From Planctomycetia bacterium (GTDB lineage: Bacteria; Planctomycetota; GCA-002687715), in the NCBI GenBank assembly GCA_005790545.1, contig SXUL01000088.1, positions 1 to 64,000 of the forward strand: DNA of 64,000 nucleotides, written 5' to 3'. The position numbers were made by a program, and so were the translations under genes. Below the pieces are notes generated by a model. That model made no database searches. It was not told where the DNA came from and saw only the letters and a list, made by a program, of their open reading frames with translations. Positions 53,812 to 63,729 of this stretch are shown here, one piece after another; positions within the stretch are counted from its first letter, which is position 1; every line of letters starts with the position of its first letter.

Positions 53812-55895
53812 TTGTTCTTTGCAGCGCGCTCGGCCTGGTATTTCTTCACGAGTTCGTCCTGCACTTCGCGCGGCGCGGCTGCGTAGCGGTGGAACTCCAT
53901 GGTGAACTCCGCCTTGCCCTGCGTTGCGGAACGCAGCACGGTGGCGTAGCCGAACATCTCGGCGAGGGGCACTTCGGATTCGATGCGCACGAAGCCGGTG
54001 TCTTCGGTCGTGCCGATCAGGATGCCACGGCGCTGGAGGATGGTGCCCACCATTTCGCCCTGGAACTCCGAGGGACCTTCGAGAGCCACGTTCATGATGG
54101 GTTCGAGGGCCTGTGGGCCGGCTTGGAGATAGAACTCGCGGAAGGCGCCGCGGGCCGCGGCTTGGAACGCGTTGTCGGAGGAGTCCACAGGGTGGCTGCC
54201 GCCGTCGTCGAGTTCCACGCGCAGGCCGTCGATGGGCTTGCCGATGAACATGCCTTCATCGATGCAGGACTTGAAGCCCTTCTCGACGGAAGAGATGTAC
54301 TCGCGCGGCACGGAGCCGCCGGTCACGGCATCCACGAATTCGTACTCGCCCTTCTCTCCGGGGCCGATGGAGCCGGCGATCTTGCCGTACTGACCGGAAC
54401 CACCGGTCTGCTTCTTGTGCGTGTAGGCGTAGCGAATGGTCTTGGTGATGCGTTCGCGGAAGGCGACCTGTGGCGCACCGACGTTCACTTCAGCCTGGTA
54501 CTCGCGCTTCATGCGCTCGACGTAGACATCAAGGTGGAGCTCGCCCATGCCGCTGATGATGGTCTCCGAGGTCTTCGGGTCCACGTGGACGCGGAAGGTG
54601 GGATCCTCCTTGGTGAAGCGCTGGAGTGCCTTGCTCATGTTGTCCGCGGCCTTGCGGTCCTTCGGAGCGATGGCGAGGCTGATGACCGGCTCCGGCACGT
54701 GCATGGAGGTGAGGGTGTAGTCGTAGTCTTCCGTGCGGAAGGTGTCGCCCGAGGCGCAATCCACACCGAAGGTCGCGACAATGTCGCCTGCGCCGGCGGA
54801 ATCGATGTCTTCCATCTCGTCCGCGTGCATGCGCACGAGGCGCGCGATGCGTACGCGACGACGCGTGCGCGCATTCTCCATCATCTCGCCCTTCTGCATG
54901 CGACCTTGGTAGATGCGGATGTAGGTGAGCTGACCGTAGGAGCCGTCCGTGAGCTTGAACGCGTACGCGAGCAAGGGGTCGGAATCCTTCGAAGTGGTGA
55001 TGAGACGGTCATCTTCCTTCGCAGGATTGATGGCGATGTTCTCGACCTCGGTCGGATCGGGGAGGTAGCGCAGCACGCCATCGAGGAGGATCTGCACACC
55101 CTTGTTCTTGTAGGCGGAACCGAGCATCACCGGCACAAGCTTGAGGCCGAGAGTTCCCTTGCGGACAGCGGCGATGATCTGCTCGCTGGTGGCCTTGCCT
55201 TCGAGCGCCGCTTCGAGCAGCTCGTCGCTGAACACGGACACGGTGTCGATGAGCACCTCGCGGCGCTGCTCGGCTTCCTCGCGCAACTCTTCCGGGATCT
55301 CCGTCGTGCGCATGGTGTCGCCGTTCGGACCCTCGAAGACGATGGCCTTCATGTCGATGAGATCGATGACGCCCTTGTGCTCGCCCTCGAGGCCGATCGG
55401 AAGTTGCAGCATCACGGAATTGAGGTGCAGCTTCTCGCGCAACTGGTCGCAGACGCGCATGGGGTTCGCGCCGGTGCGGTCGCACTTGTTGACGAAGGCG
55501 ATGCGCGGCACGTTGTAGCGGCGCATCTGGCGGTCCACGGTGATGGACTGGCTCTGCACGCCGGCCACGCCGCAAAGGACGAGGATGGCGCCGTCCAGCA
55601 CGCGCAGCGAGCGCTCCACCTCGATGGTGAAGTCCACGGGGCCGGGCGGATCAATGAGATTGATGTGGTGGTCTTTCCACTCGCAGTGCGTGGCAGCGCT
55701 CTGAATGGTGATGCCGCGCTCGCGCTCGAGGTCCATGGAGTCCATGGTGGCTCCGACCCCGTCCTTGCCCTTGACTTCGTGGATGGCGTGAATGCGCTTG
55801 GTGTAGAACAGAATACGTTCAGTCAGCGTCGTCTTGCCCGAGTCGATGTGGGCAGAGATGCCGATGTTGCGCATTTTCGAAAGATCGAGACCCAT
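53808..55895 (-). CDS. fusA: Elongation factor G homologue with altered G3 motif
   Basis: Translocation GTPase of 695 residues with all five EF-G domains, from [16 protein letters not shown] (P-loop) to the C-terminal [11 protein letters not shown]4 is N-K-C-D and the G5-like region [10 protein letters not shown]; domain IV has [16 protein letters not shown]3, normally D-T-P-G-H, is D82-P-P-G-P86 (55638-55652), so the catalytic histidine is Pro. The rest is conserved. It may be a GTPase-slow paralogue. The start ATG at 55895 was set by homology. It is coupled to the P-loop gene downstream. Confidence 0.9.
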   Translation of the reverse strand: MGLDLSKMRNIGISAHIDSGKTTLTERILFYTKRIHAIHEVKGKDGVGATMDSMDLERERGITIQSAATHCEWKDHHINLIDPPGPVDFTIEVERSLRVLDGAILVLCGVAGVQSQSITVDRQMRRYNVPRIAFVNKCDRTGANPMRVCDQLREKLHLNSVMLQLPIGLEGEHKGVIDLIDMKAIVFEGPNGDTMRTTEIPEELREEAEQRREVLIDTVSVFSDELLEAALEGKATSEQIIAAVRKGTLGLKLVPVMLGSAYKNKGVQILLDGVLRYLPDPTEVENIAINPAKEDDRLITTSKDSDPLLAYAFKLTDGSYGQLTYIRIYQGRMQKGEMMENARTRRRVRIARLVRMHADEMEDIDSAGAGDIVATFGVDCASGDTFRTEDYDYTLTSMHVPEPVISLAIAPKDRKAADNMSKALQRFTKEDPTFRVHVDPKTSETIISGMGELHLDVYVERMKREYQAEVNVGAPQVAFRERITKTIRYAYTHKKQTGGSGQYGKIAGSIGPGEKGEYEFVDAVTGGSVPREYISSVEKGFKSCIDEGMFIGKPIDGLRVELDDGGSHPVDSSDNAFQAAARGAFREFYLQAGPQALEPIMNVALEGPSEFQGEMVGTILQRRGILIGTTEDTGFVRIESEVPLAEMFGYATVLRSATQGKAEFTMEFHRYAAAPREVQDELVKKYQAERAAKNK

Positions 55896-56028
55896 GTGCT
55901 TTCTCCGGGCGCCGGGGGCAGAAAGAGCCCGTGGCGGGGATGCTTGACTTTCGGCCGCAACTCCAGAGTGGACAATGGTGGAGCAGGCCGGGGAGACGAT
56001 CCCAAAAATGCCGCCGGGCCCCAAGGGG

Positions 56029-57867
56029 TCAGCGGCCTCTGGGGTCCTCAAGGCTGCGCAGGAAGTGGGGCACTGCGGCGGGCGGAACGCCCTCGGATTC
56101 CAGCAGGACGCGCGAGGCAAGGCCGAGGAGCGTGCCCAATTCGAGGCCGCGGATTTCCACTGCGGGGCCATCTTGCTGGCGTTGGAAGACCGCTGAGAAG
56201 GCCGGGAACTGTGCGAGCAGTTCCGGCGTTGACGTGATGGTTTCGAGACCGACGGGATCGAGCCAGGGAATGGGTTCAGGAGAGAGCTTCACTCCGACCG
56301 CGAACAGGCGGCGGAGATCGAGATGAGCGAACGCCAACGGTGTGCCGGCATCGAGGCCGAGGTCCCGGCGCACAAGCGGGTCCTTCACGAACGGCGCCTT
56401 GTTGTCCGTGAGCCGCAGCATGGCCGCCGCGAGGCCGCGTTCGTTGAGAGCGAGGATGGCGAGGTCGTCCTTCACGGCGAGAGCTGGACGCACGAGTCCG
56501 CGCAGCAGCTGCTGCGGGATCAGTCCCGCCAGTGCGCCCGATTGACCGGCAGCGCCTTCTGGCGGTTTCGGCAGAATCAGTTGCAGAATGTGGAAGCCAT
56601 CCAGATCCCGCTCCCGGAGTTCGCATCCCTCGGGAAACGGGAGCGTGCGCAACTGCTTCTGGAGCAGCGCCCCATCCGTGCCCCCGCACATCAGCACCAC
56701 ATTGGGCACGTTGGCCGAGCGGGTGAGTTCGAAGTAGGCGACAAACTCGCGACCGAGGAGCGGCGAGAGGTCCTTCAGGATGTCCACACCGGCGCCACGT
56801 GCCGCCACGCTCATCTTCCGCAGCGCATCGTCCACCATGTCTCTTGGCATGACCTCGCGCACTGCGGATTCGAGGGTGCGCAAGACGGCACTGAGATCGT
56901 GACGCGTTGCTGCGACAGCCACCGCGGTGTCCGGGATTGCGGCGAGCAATCGTTCCGCAACGGGTTCGCGCGGCAGGCTGGCGAGCAGCCCCTCCTCTGC
57001 GACACCGAGCAGTTGGCAGCGGGTGACGCCCACTCCGCCGCGGATGAAAGATGTGAGCTCGACGGTGCTGTCCTTCGTCGCTCCAAGCTTCGTGAGTGTT
57101 GCGGAGAAGGCTCGCGGGAACAGGCTCGCGACGGCGCGCCCGAGAGTCCCCGGCGCAATGCGGAGGCGCAACACTTCCGCTTCGCCCTCGGGCAGTGGCC
57201 GGATGAGGTTGCCGAGGTTGGGGAGAGCCGGATCGGCGAGGCGGTCGAGCATCTCTTGCACGCTGGCGACGTGCAGGCTCATCAGCACGAGACCATCACG
57301 TGCAGCGCTGGCGACCTCGAACATCGTGCCCGCACCATTCACGCGTACCACGCTGATGTCGGTGTCGGCATGGCGCACCGTGTCGAAGGTCACTGGGTAG
57401 CGGCTCTCGATATTGCCCAATGCAGTCTGCAGCAAGCCCACGAAGGCCTGCGCTTCGCTGCCTGCTTCCGCCACGAGCAGGAAATCCGGCAGAGGTTGCG
57501 TCTTGCCATCCTTCCAGAGCATGTCGATACCTGTGACGGCGACACCAAAGGGCACAGACACAAGCGGCCGCGCCGCGGCCCAGATGAAGTCAGCCTCGGG
57601 ATTCACTGCGAGCAGCGCATCCGCCCATGCGTCCTCGAGCTGGCCGAGCGTGGTGTGGCCCGCGGGAGACTGCGCGAGCTTCACCAAGTCCAGTTCCCTG
57701 GCGGCGCCCGCGGCACCGGAGAGGCCGGCAAAGCGGAGGGAGAGCATGGCGTCGCGAGGGAACGCGGCTTCTGCGCGGCGCACGGGCTTTGCGGTCGTGA
57801 GCGTGGTCTCGCCCTGGGCTGTCAACACAAGCGTGAAGATGGTGAGGGTGAAGATCGTGCGCAACAT
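56029..57867 (-). CDS. Secreted protein of unknown function (DUF3352-like)
   Basis: A 612-residue exported protein. Signal peptide [17 protein letters not shown] is cut before QGETT. The body alternates beta strands and helices with repeated patterns such as [16 protein letters not shown] and [20 protein letters not shown], as in large periplasmic DUF3352-type proteins. Function unknown. ATG at 57867 has GAGGAG 6 bases upstream. It lies 17 bases from the next gene on the same strand, but its reading direction and the intergenic space downstream (55896-56028) do not link it to EF-G. Confidence 0.65.
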   Translation of the reverse strand: MLRTIFTLTIFTLVLTAQGETTLTTAKPVRRAEAAFPRDAMLSLRFAGLSGAAGAARELDLVKLAQSPAGHTTLGQLEDAWADALLAVNPEADFIWAAARPLVSVPFGVAVTGIDMLWKDGKTQPLPDFLLVAEAGSEAQAFVGLLQTALGNIESRYPVTFDTVRHADTDISVVRVNGAGTMFEVASAARDGLVLMSLHVASVQEMLDRLADPALPNLGNLIRPLPEGEAEVLRLRIAPGTLGRAVASLFPRAFSATLTKLGATKDSTVELTSFIRGGVGVTRCQLLGVAEEGLLASLPREPVAERLLAAIPDTAVAVAATRHDLSAVLRTLESAVREVMPRDMVDDALRKMSVAARGAGVDILKDLSPLLGREFVAYFELTRSANVPNVVLMCGGTDGALLQKQLRTLPFPEGCELRERDLDGFHILQLILPKPPEGAAGQSGALAGLIPQQLLRGLVRPALAVKDDLAILALNERGLAAAMLRLTDNKAPFVKDPLVRRDLGLDAGTPLAFAHLDLRRLFAVGVKLSPEPIPWLDPVGLETITSTPELLAQFPAFSAVFQRQQDGPAVEIRGLELGTLLGLASRVLLESEGVPPAAVPHFLRSLEDPRGR

Positions 57868-57884
57868 CGATGGCTCCTCGGAAA

Positions 57885-58865
57885 TCACGAAGGTGAGCGT
57901 GCTTCCGTCCATGCGGACAGCAATGCGGCCGCTTCGCGGCATGGATCATGCCACGCGGCCACGAAGTTCCGGGCGGATTCTCCGCGTTGCACGTGGCGAC
58001 CATCGTGCAGTTGCCGGACGAAGCGCGACAGCGCCTCGACATCCCCGGCGTCGAAAAGCAGGACCGCTGCGGGCGGCGCGCTCCGGAGCATTTCCGTATT
58101 GCCGTGACAGGCGCGGGCGGCCACGGGCAAGCCGTGGGCAAGAGCCTCAAGGATCGCGTTGGAAGCGCCCTCCGCAACCGAAGTGTTGAGCAGCAGGTCG
58201 TTCGCGGCCAAGAGGTCTGGAAGCGCGCTCGCGCTGACGGCGGCTTGCCAGTCATCCGGCGGCGTGAGCATGCCGCGCACTGCGTCGGCATGCAGGGGAT
58301 CGAGAGCTGCGCCGATGATCTGGAGCCGCACTGCCGTTCCGCGCGCGCGCAAGGCCTTGGCGAGTTCGATGGCAGCCAGGGTTCCTTTCACGGGTCTGAC
58401 GCCGCCAAGGAAGAGGATGCGGAAGGGACTCCGCGGAGCCGGACGCTCGGAGCAGGGCGGCAGGACGACACTGCGCGGAACGACGCGCACCTTCTTCCGA
58501 AGAACGCCTGCGGCGGCGAGGAGGTCCGCATCCTTCGCGAACGGCACCAGGACGAGGCGCGCAGCCTGCAGCGCCGGAAGTGCGCGTGCATCGAAGCCCT
58601 CACCCTCGACGCCGTGAAGGTCCGTGCCGCCCAGCGAGATGACGAGCGGTACGCCGTGCTGTGCGGCCAGAGCCGTGGCCTCAGGGCCGCAGCGCACGGC
58701 GTGGTGCGCGTGCACGAGCTCGAACGACTCAGCGCAGGTCGACGCGGTCGTGACGCACCGCACTTCGTGCCCCGCAGCGCGACCTCGTTGCGCGTAGCGC
58801 GCGACGGTGCTGGCATTGCCACGCCCGGCGTGCGGCGAAGCAGGTTCCATGAGAAGCACGCGCAT
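57885..58865 (-). CDS. GT4-type glycosyltransferase
   Basis: A 326-residue GT-B glycosyltransferase. The donor domain contains FRILFLGGVRPVKGTLAAIELA and the E-x7-E motif in V-A-E-G-A-S-N-A-I-L-E-A-L-A-H-G-L-P-V. The N-terminal acceptor domain is short, with LVHAHHAVRCGPEA and LVISLGGTDLHG. It transfers a sugar from a nucleotide or lipid donor. It is the last gene in the run that includes the carbamoyltransferase, so a carbamoylated glycan is a reasonable guess. ATG at 58865 starts the fold. Confidence 0.82.
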   Translation of the reverse strand: MRVLLMEPASPHAGRGNASTVARYAQRGRAAGHEVRCVTTASTCAESFELVHAHHAVRCGPEATALAAQHGVPLVISLGGTDLHGVEGEGFDARALPALQAARLVLVPFAKDADLLAAAGVLRKKVRVVPRSVVLPPCSERPAPRSPFRILFLGGVRPVKGTLAAIELAKALRARGTAVRLQIIGAALDPLHADAVRGMLTPPDDWQAAVSASALPDLLAANDLLLNTSVAEGASNAILEALAHGLPVAARACHGNTEMLRSAPPAAVLLFDAGDVEALSRFVRQLHDGRHVQRGESARNFVAAWHDPCREAAALLSAWTEARSPS

Positions 58866-58906
58866 GTGGCGTGAAGTCTCCCGCGGCGGCGTGAGGGCGC
58901 AAGCCC

Positions 58907-59080
58907 TCAGTAGAAGGGGTAGATGAAGGGCGCCAGCGCGGGGTAGACCTCGCCGAGGAGGGCGAGCACGCCGATCAGCACGAAGACCGCGAGGATGGGG
59001 ATCAGCCACCACTTCCGTTCTACTTTCAGGAAAAGCAGAAACTCACCGATGAGCGAACGGTTCTTGCGGGGGGTGGTCAC
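58907..59080 (-). CDS. DUF5989-family small membrane protein
   Basis: A 57-residue protein too short for usual gene finders. It begins with GTG at 59080 overlapping the carbamoyltransferase stop (GTGA) and reads GEFLLFLKVERKWWLIPIL, one TM helix, ending in A-P-F-I-Y-P-F-Y. The rKwWLiPi core and the APFIY end are the DUF5989 pattern. The family is usually encoded beside SxtJ and carbamoyltransferase genes, as here. Function unknown. Confidence 0.82.
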   Translation of the reverse strand: MTTPRKNRSLIGEFLLFLKVERKWWLIPILAVFVLIGVLALLGEVYPALAPFIYPFY

Positions 59081-60828
59081 GGGCTTTTCTCGAGGGCCAC
59101 ACTTTCCCTCATGCCGCGCTCGTGGTCCACAGGGCCTTGCTTGGCCGTGAGCAGCCAGTGCCCCATGGCGAGAGTATCGAGGCCGGTGCGTTCAAAGGTC
59201 GCGATGGCTTCAGCAGGCGTATTCACGATGGGTTCGCCGCGCACGTTGAAGGACGTATTGAGCAGGACCGGGATCCCGCTCTTCTCTCCGAACGCGGTGA
59301 GCAACTGGTGGTAGAGCGGATTCACCGCCTCTCTGACAGTCTGGATGCGTGCCGAACCGTCCGCGTGCGTGATGGCGGGCAGCCTTGTGCGGAACTCCTC
59401 GCGGACTGGGGGCACCAGCAGCATGAAGGGTGACTCGATGCCGGGAGGCACGTCGAAATAGAGGTGCGACACCTCATGCGGCACGCTGGGCGCGAAGGGG
59501 CGGAAGGCCTCACGGTACTTCACGCGCGCATTGATGCGGTCCTTCATGGAGGCTTCTGCGGGCGATGCGAGAATGCTGCGTGCGCCGAGCGCGCGCGGCC
59601 CGAACTCCGCGCGTCCCTGGAACCAGCCGACAATGTCGCCCCGCTGGAGACGGGTCGAGACTTCCGTGACAAGCTGCTCCGTGGAGAGTCGCTCGGCCTT
59701 GAGGCCGCGCTGGGCAAGAGCTGCAGCGATCGCGTCGTCCGTGAACTCCGGACCGAGCAACGCGTGACGCATGGGCTGAGGGCGCACACCGCCCAACTCC
59801 GCCATGACGAGCGCTGCTGCACCCAGTGCCCCGCCATCATCGCCTGCCGCGGGCTGGATGAAGAGTTCATCGAAGCCGGCCTCGCGGAAGATCCGCCAGT
59901 TGGCGACGGAATTGAGTCCCACTCCGCCGCCGATGGCGAGATGTTTCATTCCGGTCCGCTTCCGGACGGCGCGCGCCAGATTGAGCATGGCTTCTTCGAG
60001 CACCAACTGACCGCTGCGTGCAATGTCGTGGTGGAACTGTTCCAGGGCTGCTTCCGGCTGACGGCGCGCGCGACCGAAGAGTCGTTCATAGCGACCGTTG
60101 ATCATGCTCTTGGTGCTGGCGACGTGGGCGAAATAGCGCATGTCGAGCTTGAAGCTGCCATCCTCGTGCGTGATGAGCAATTTCCGGAACTCGTTTGCGA
60201 AGCGCGGCTCGCCGTAGGGTGCAAGCCCCATCACCTTCCATTCCGCATCATTCACCTTGAAGCCGAGGTAGCTCGTGAGGGCGGAGTAATAGAGCCCGAG
60301 GGAATGTGGAAAGCGGATTTCTTCAGGGAGCTCGAAGCTGTTGCCCCGCCCCTGTCCCCAGCCTGTCGTGGCCCATTCTCCGACGCCATCGACCGTGAGA
60401 ATCGCTGCTTCCTCGAAGGGTGAAAGCAGGAATGCACTGGCGGCGTGAGAAAGATGATGGGACGAGAAGAGGATGTCGCGCTTGCTGCCGAGAGCCTTCT
60501 GGATGGTGCGCCTCACATGCAGACGTCGCCCGAGCCAGACCGGCATGGACTTCACGAACAGCGGCAGGGTGCGCGGCCAGCCGCTGAGCGCACTGGTGAG
60601 AATGCGGTCGAACTTGCGCAGGGGCTTCTCGTAGAAGACGACGTGGTCAACATCTTCGATGCTGATGTCCGCGCGTGCGAGGGCGAACGCAATGGCCTCG
60701 CGTGGAAACTCGGAGGTGTGCTTCCTGCGCACGAAACGTTCTTCGGCGCAGGCGGCGACAATGACGTCATCATGGAGCAGGACCGCGGCTGCGTCGTGAT
60801 AGTCGAAGGAGATGCCGAGGACGCGCAT
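59077..60828 (-). CDS. Carbamoyltransferase (TobZ/HypF-C/NodU family)
   Basis: A 583-residue O-carbamoyltransferase. The N-terminal ASKHA domain reads GISFDYHDAAAVLL, the metal site S-S-H-H-L-S-H-A-A-S-A-F, and the C-terminal YrdC-like/Nod domain has GWFQGRAEFGPRALGARSIL and PVLLNTSFNVRGEPIV. It transfers carbamoyl from carbamoyl phosphate via carbamoyl adenylate to a hydroxyl of a sugar or other acceptor. It lies between the SxtJ and DUF5989 genes, with one base before SxtJ's end and a GTGA overlap with DUF5989. Acceptor unknown. Confidence 0.9.
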   Translation of the reverse strand: MRVLGISFDYHDAAAVLLHDDVIVAACAEERFVRRKHTSEFPREAIAFALARADISIEDVDHVVFYEKPLRKFDRILTSALSGWPRTLPLFVKSMPVWLGRRLHVRRTIQKALGSKRDILFSSHHLSHAASAFLLSPFEEAAILTVDGVGEWATTGWGQGRGNSFELPEEIRFPHSLGLYYSALTSYLGFKVNDAEWKVMGLAPYGEPRFANEFRKLLITHEDGSFKLDMRYFAHVASTKSMINGRYERLFGRARRQPEAALEQFHHDIARSGQLVLEEAMLNLARAVRKRTGMKHLAIGGGVGLNSVANWRIFREAGFDELFIQPAAGDDGGALGAAALVMAELGGVRPQPMRHALLGPEFTDDAIAAALAQRGLKAERLSTEQLVTEVSTRLQRGDIVGWFQGRAEFGPRALGARSILASPAEASMKDRINARVKYREAFRPFAPSVPHEVSHLYFDVPPGIESPFMLLVPPVREEFRTRLPAITHADGSARIQTVREAVNPLYHQLLTAFGEKSGIPVLLNTSFNVRGEPIVNTPAEAIATFERTGLDTLAMGHWLLTAKQGPVDHERGMRESVALEKSP

Positions 60829-60829
60829 G

Positions 60830-61063
60830 TCAGAAGGGCCGCCAGAGATTGTCCGCGTCGGGCTTCGGGTGCGGTGCCTTGCGCCACATGCTGCGTCCAT
60901 CGCGGGCTGCTCTCAGTTCGAGCGGATCCTTGATGAACGCCGCCAGTGCATAGAAGGGCACGAGCACGAGCCAGAGCAGCGTGAGGAGGATGGAGAGATT
61001 CACCAGCCCGAGCAATTTGCCGAAGCGCACCCAGAGCCGGAGGAGAAGCGCCAGTGCCTTCAT
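60830..61063 (-). CDS. SxtJ-like small membrane protein
   Basis: A 77-residue protein with one or two N-terminal hydrophobic helices (LLRLWVRFGKLLGLVNLSIL, then LLWLVLVPFYAL) and a charged C-terminal tail that ends D-N-L-W-R-P-F. It sits directly before the carbamoyltransferase gene as in SxtJ/DUF5989 sets of saxitoxin and polysaccharide clusters. Function is not known. Confidence 0.72.
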   Translation of the reverse strand: MKALALLLRLWVRFGKLLGLVNLSILLTLLWLVLVPFYALAAFIKDPLELRAARDGRSMWRKAPHPKPDADNLWRPF

Positions 61064-61075
61064 GTGCTGGAGAGC

Positions 61076-62041
61076 CTAGCCCCGTGCGCGCTGCTCATGC
61101 ACGCAATCCGTGATGATGCGGTCGAGGTCGCGCTGCGCTTCGAAAGCGGTGAGTCGGAGGAGCTTTGCCGTCGCAGGCCGACGGCGGGGGAGGTCTTCGT
61201 AGCCCTCGCGACGCGAGGTCTCGGCGGGAATGTGCTCGATCGTCGAGCGCGAGGCGGTGTGTCCGAGCACCCGCTTGGCCAGTGCGAGAATGGAGATTTC
61301 CTCGGAGCGCCCGATGTTCACGACTTCGCCCACGGCCGCCGGGCATTCCAGCAGGCGTGCGATGGCTTCCACCGTGTCCAGGACATGGATGAAGCTGCGC
61401 GTCTGCGCGCCGTTGCCGTGCACGCGCAACGGTTCCGCGCGGAGAGCCGCGCGCACGAAGCGTGGCAGCACCATGCCGTGGTCACCAACTTGGCGCGGGC
61501 CGGTGGTGTTGAAGATGCGGCCGATGATGACGCGCGTTCCATGCTCTCTGGCATGTGCGAAGGCGAGCCACTCATCGAGGGCTTTCGAGCACGCGTAGCC
61601 CCAGCGCGGACTGGTGCTCGGGCCGAAGCCGAGGTCGTCTTCTTCCGATTGAACTCCGTGGACTCCGCGGCCATAGACCTCGGAACTGCTGGCGAGAAAC
61701 ACGAGAGGCTTCTCCTTCTGCGCCGTCTCCAGAACGACTTCCGTGCCGCGCACATTCACGTCGAGAGTGCGCGCCGGTGAGCGCATGACGAGTTCCGCAC
61801 CCACCGCCGCTGCGAGGTGCACCACCGCGTCCGCGCCCTGCATGGCCCGAGTCACCAGTGCTTCGTCGCGCACATCGCCCTCATGCAGTGTGCAGCGGGG
61901 GTGCTTCAGAACCGCTTCGAGGTTGGAGCGCTGGCCTGTGGAATGGTCGTCGAGCAGGGCGAGCGAAACCTCCTTGGCGAGGAGGTGCTCCGCAAGATGC
62001 GATCCGATGAATCCGGCGCCGCCGGTGATGAGAATGTGCAT
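61076..62041 (-). CDS. NAD-dependent sugar epimerase/dehydratase (extended SDR)
   Basis: A 321-residue extended short-chain dehydrogenase acting on nucleotide sugars. The Rossmann motif is G-G-A-G-F-I-G-S-H-L-A-E-H; the catalytic Ser lies in LASSSEVYG and the Y-x-x-x-K in YACSK. The C-terminal half has RIFNTTGPRQVGDHGMV and RSFIHVLDTVEAI. It is similar to UDP-glucuronate or UDP-glucose 4-epimerase-type enzymes. It precedes the SxtJ gene by 12 bases and probably supplies the sugar for the cluster. Confidence 0.86.
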   Translation of the reverse strand: MHILITGGAGFIGSHLAEHLLAKEVSLALLDDHSTGQRSNLEAVLKHPRCTLHEGDVRDEALVTRAMQGADAVVHLAAAVGAELVMRSPARTLDVNVRGTEVVLETAQKEKPLVFLASSSEVYGRGVHGVQSEEDDLGFGPSTSPRWGYACSKALDEWLAFAHAREHGTRVIIGRIFNTTGPRQVGDHGMVLPRFVRAALRAEPLRVHGNGAQTRSFIHVLDTVEAIARLLECPAAVGEVVNIGRSEEISILALAKRVLGHTASRSTIEHIPAETSRREGYEDLPRRRPATAKLLRLTAFEAQRDLDRIITDCVHEQRARG

Positions 62042-62100
62042 GGGCTGCTGGACGAGGTGGGGTGCGCTCCGGCTTCCATTCCGGGCGCGTGAGCCCAGAC

Positions 62101-62108
62101 TATAGAAT
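62101..62108 (+). promoter_or_regulatory. Putative -10 box (TATAGAAT) of the secreted plus-strand gene
   Basis: TATAGAAT ends 16 bases before the chosen ATG (62125), leaving only a TTGGAG ribosome site between; an in-frame ATG begins inside the box itself at 62107. Confidence 0.45.
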
Positions 62109-62124
62109 GCCGTTGGAGATGCTC

Positions 62125-63729
62125 ATGCGGCTCTTGTTTATCAGCGGACTTTTTTGCAGCGTGCTGGCGGCGCAGATTGTCGGGGTCGAACTCAAGGACG
62201 AGAAGACCGCCAAGGGCTACGCCAAGTGGCTGTCCGACTGGGAAGGGAAGCCCATGGTGGTGGGCCAGCACTTGAGCGGCTTGATCATCGACCTCAAGGC
62301 CAACGTCATCTCGAAGCCGGGCACTTCGAAAGCCATCACCTTGCTCGTTCCGGATCCGGGCAAGCCCGGCATCGAACTCATCGGCGCCGACGGCAAGCGC
62401 ACGAGCAATGGCAAGGGCCGCGAGGTGGTCATTCCCGAGGCCGATTTGAAAGCGAAGGACGCGCTGCACCTCTGCTATCCGCACCAGTCCCTGAAGGGGT
62501 TGCGCGATGAGTACCTGAAAAAGACCTCGGATATCGAGAAGTTGAAGGCGGAAGGAAAGCTCTTGAAGCCGGGCAGCCCGGAGTGGTTCGCACAGCAGCG
62601 GCGCGTGATGGCGCGCGTGGATGCGCTGGTGGGCTGGCTGGGCTCGACGCTTTTCGCCACTGCGTCGCAGGCCCTCGGCAAGGAGTACGCGGCCGGGCTC
62701 GCCTTTGAAGCGGGTGCTGCCAGCAAGTCACGTCTCGAGATCGCGAAGGGGATGCTGAAGAGCACGGAGTTGCCGACGGAACTCGTGGAGCTCAGCAAGG
62801 AGTGGGGGCGTGGCGATCTGAAGTGGGCGGGTCGCGAGACCCAGCACATCCGGATCGTCGGCTATCAGGATCTCACCAAGTCCGCGCTCGACGGCGCGTG
62901 CATTCTGGGTGAGCGCATCATCGAGAGCTTCCGGGTGGAATTCGTCGATCCATTCCTCGCCGAGAATGACAGCGATCTGATCCCCGCGGATCTCATCGAT
63001 GAGTTCTTCTTCTGCCCTGACGACGTGGAACTCGCTGCGAAGTACTACGAGCAGTACTACGGCCGCCGTTTCGGCGAGCCGCGCGAGCGCACGAAGTCGA
63101 TGATGGGCCACCGCGGAGGCGGAGCCCATGGAGCGCGCTGGCTGGAGTTCTGGCGCCTCGGTGGCGGCACGGAACTGGATGGCATGGTCGCTCACGCCCT
63201 CGGTCACAACCTTGCGGCGCTGGCGTGGAATCGTGGCGGGCCGCAGGTGGCGGACTGGATCGGTGAAGGTTGGGCCTACTGGACCAGCTTCGAAGCTCTC
63301 GCACGCAACAATGTGCATTGTGTTTCGTTCCGCCTGCCTGAATACGGTCGCAACAGCACGGAAGCGACGCCGAAGTTCGAGGAGGAGGGGCTGCGTGCGA
63401 CGTTCAATGATCTCGCCGTGCGCTCCGGTCCGGAGTTCACGGCATTGCTCCGCATGACTCTCGTGGACATGGATGCTGCCGCCGTGGCGAAGTCCTGGAG
63501 CATGCTGGATTGGCTTGCTTCGCGGCGCAAAGACAAAATGGGGCCGTTCCTGCGCGCGTGCAATGCGGCGGTGGGGTCGGATGGACGTTCGAATCTCGAG
63601 AAACTCCGGACGGAAGCGCAGGAGATCTTTGCCATTCCGCCGCAGAAGGACGTGTTCGCGGAGATCGAGGCGGAGTGGAAGGGCTACGCGAAGACGGATC
63701 AGAAGAAGGAACGGCCGAGGAAGAAGTGA
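62125..63729 (+). CDS. Secreted gluzincin-like protein with altered HExxH
   Basis: A 534-residue exported protein with signal peptide MRLLFISGLFCSVLAA cut before QIVGVE. The C-terminal half resembles gluzincin metallopeptidases: H357-A-L-G-H361, then WIGEGWAYW with E381 about 20 residues on, the third ligand in the family. The general-base Glu after the first His is Ala, so hydrolysis is unlikely; zinc could still bind. ATG at 62125 is taken since TTGGAG ends 6 bases before it; upstream ATGs at 62107 and 62119 exist. The stop overlaps the next gene's GTG. Confidence 0.68.
   Translation: MRLLFISGLFCSVLAAQIVGVELKDEKTAKGYAKWLSDWEGKPMVVGQHLSGLIIDLKANVISKPGTSKAITLLVPDPGKPGIELIGADGKRTSNGKGREVVIPEADLKAKDALHLCYPHQSLKGLRDEYLKKTSDIEKLKAEGKLLKPGSPEWFAQQRRVMARVDALVGWLGSTLFATASQALGKEYAAGLAFEAGAASKSRLEIAKGMLKSTELPTELVELSKEWGRGDLKWAGRETQHIRIVGYQDLTKSALDGACILGERIIESFRVEFVDPFLAENDSDLIPADLIDEFFFCPDDVELAAKYYEQYYGRRFGEPRERTKSMMGHRGGGAHGARWLEFWRLGGGTELDGMVAHALGHNLAALAWNRGGPQVADWIGEGWAYWTSFEALARNNVHCVSFRLPEYGRNSTEATPKFEEEGLRATFNDLAVRSGPEFTALLRMTLVDMDAAAVAKSWSMLDWLASRRKDKMGPFLRACNAAVGSDGRSNLEKLRTEAQEIFAIPPQKDVFAEIEAEWKGYAKTDQKKERPRKK

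Noticed and set aside
53766-56237. Plus-strand open frame of 823 codons
   Set aside because: Antisense shadow of EF-G; its residue pattern mirrors the EF-G codons and shows no domain.
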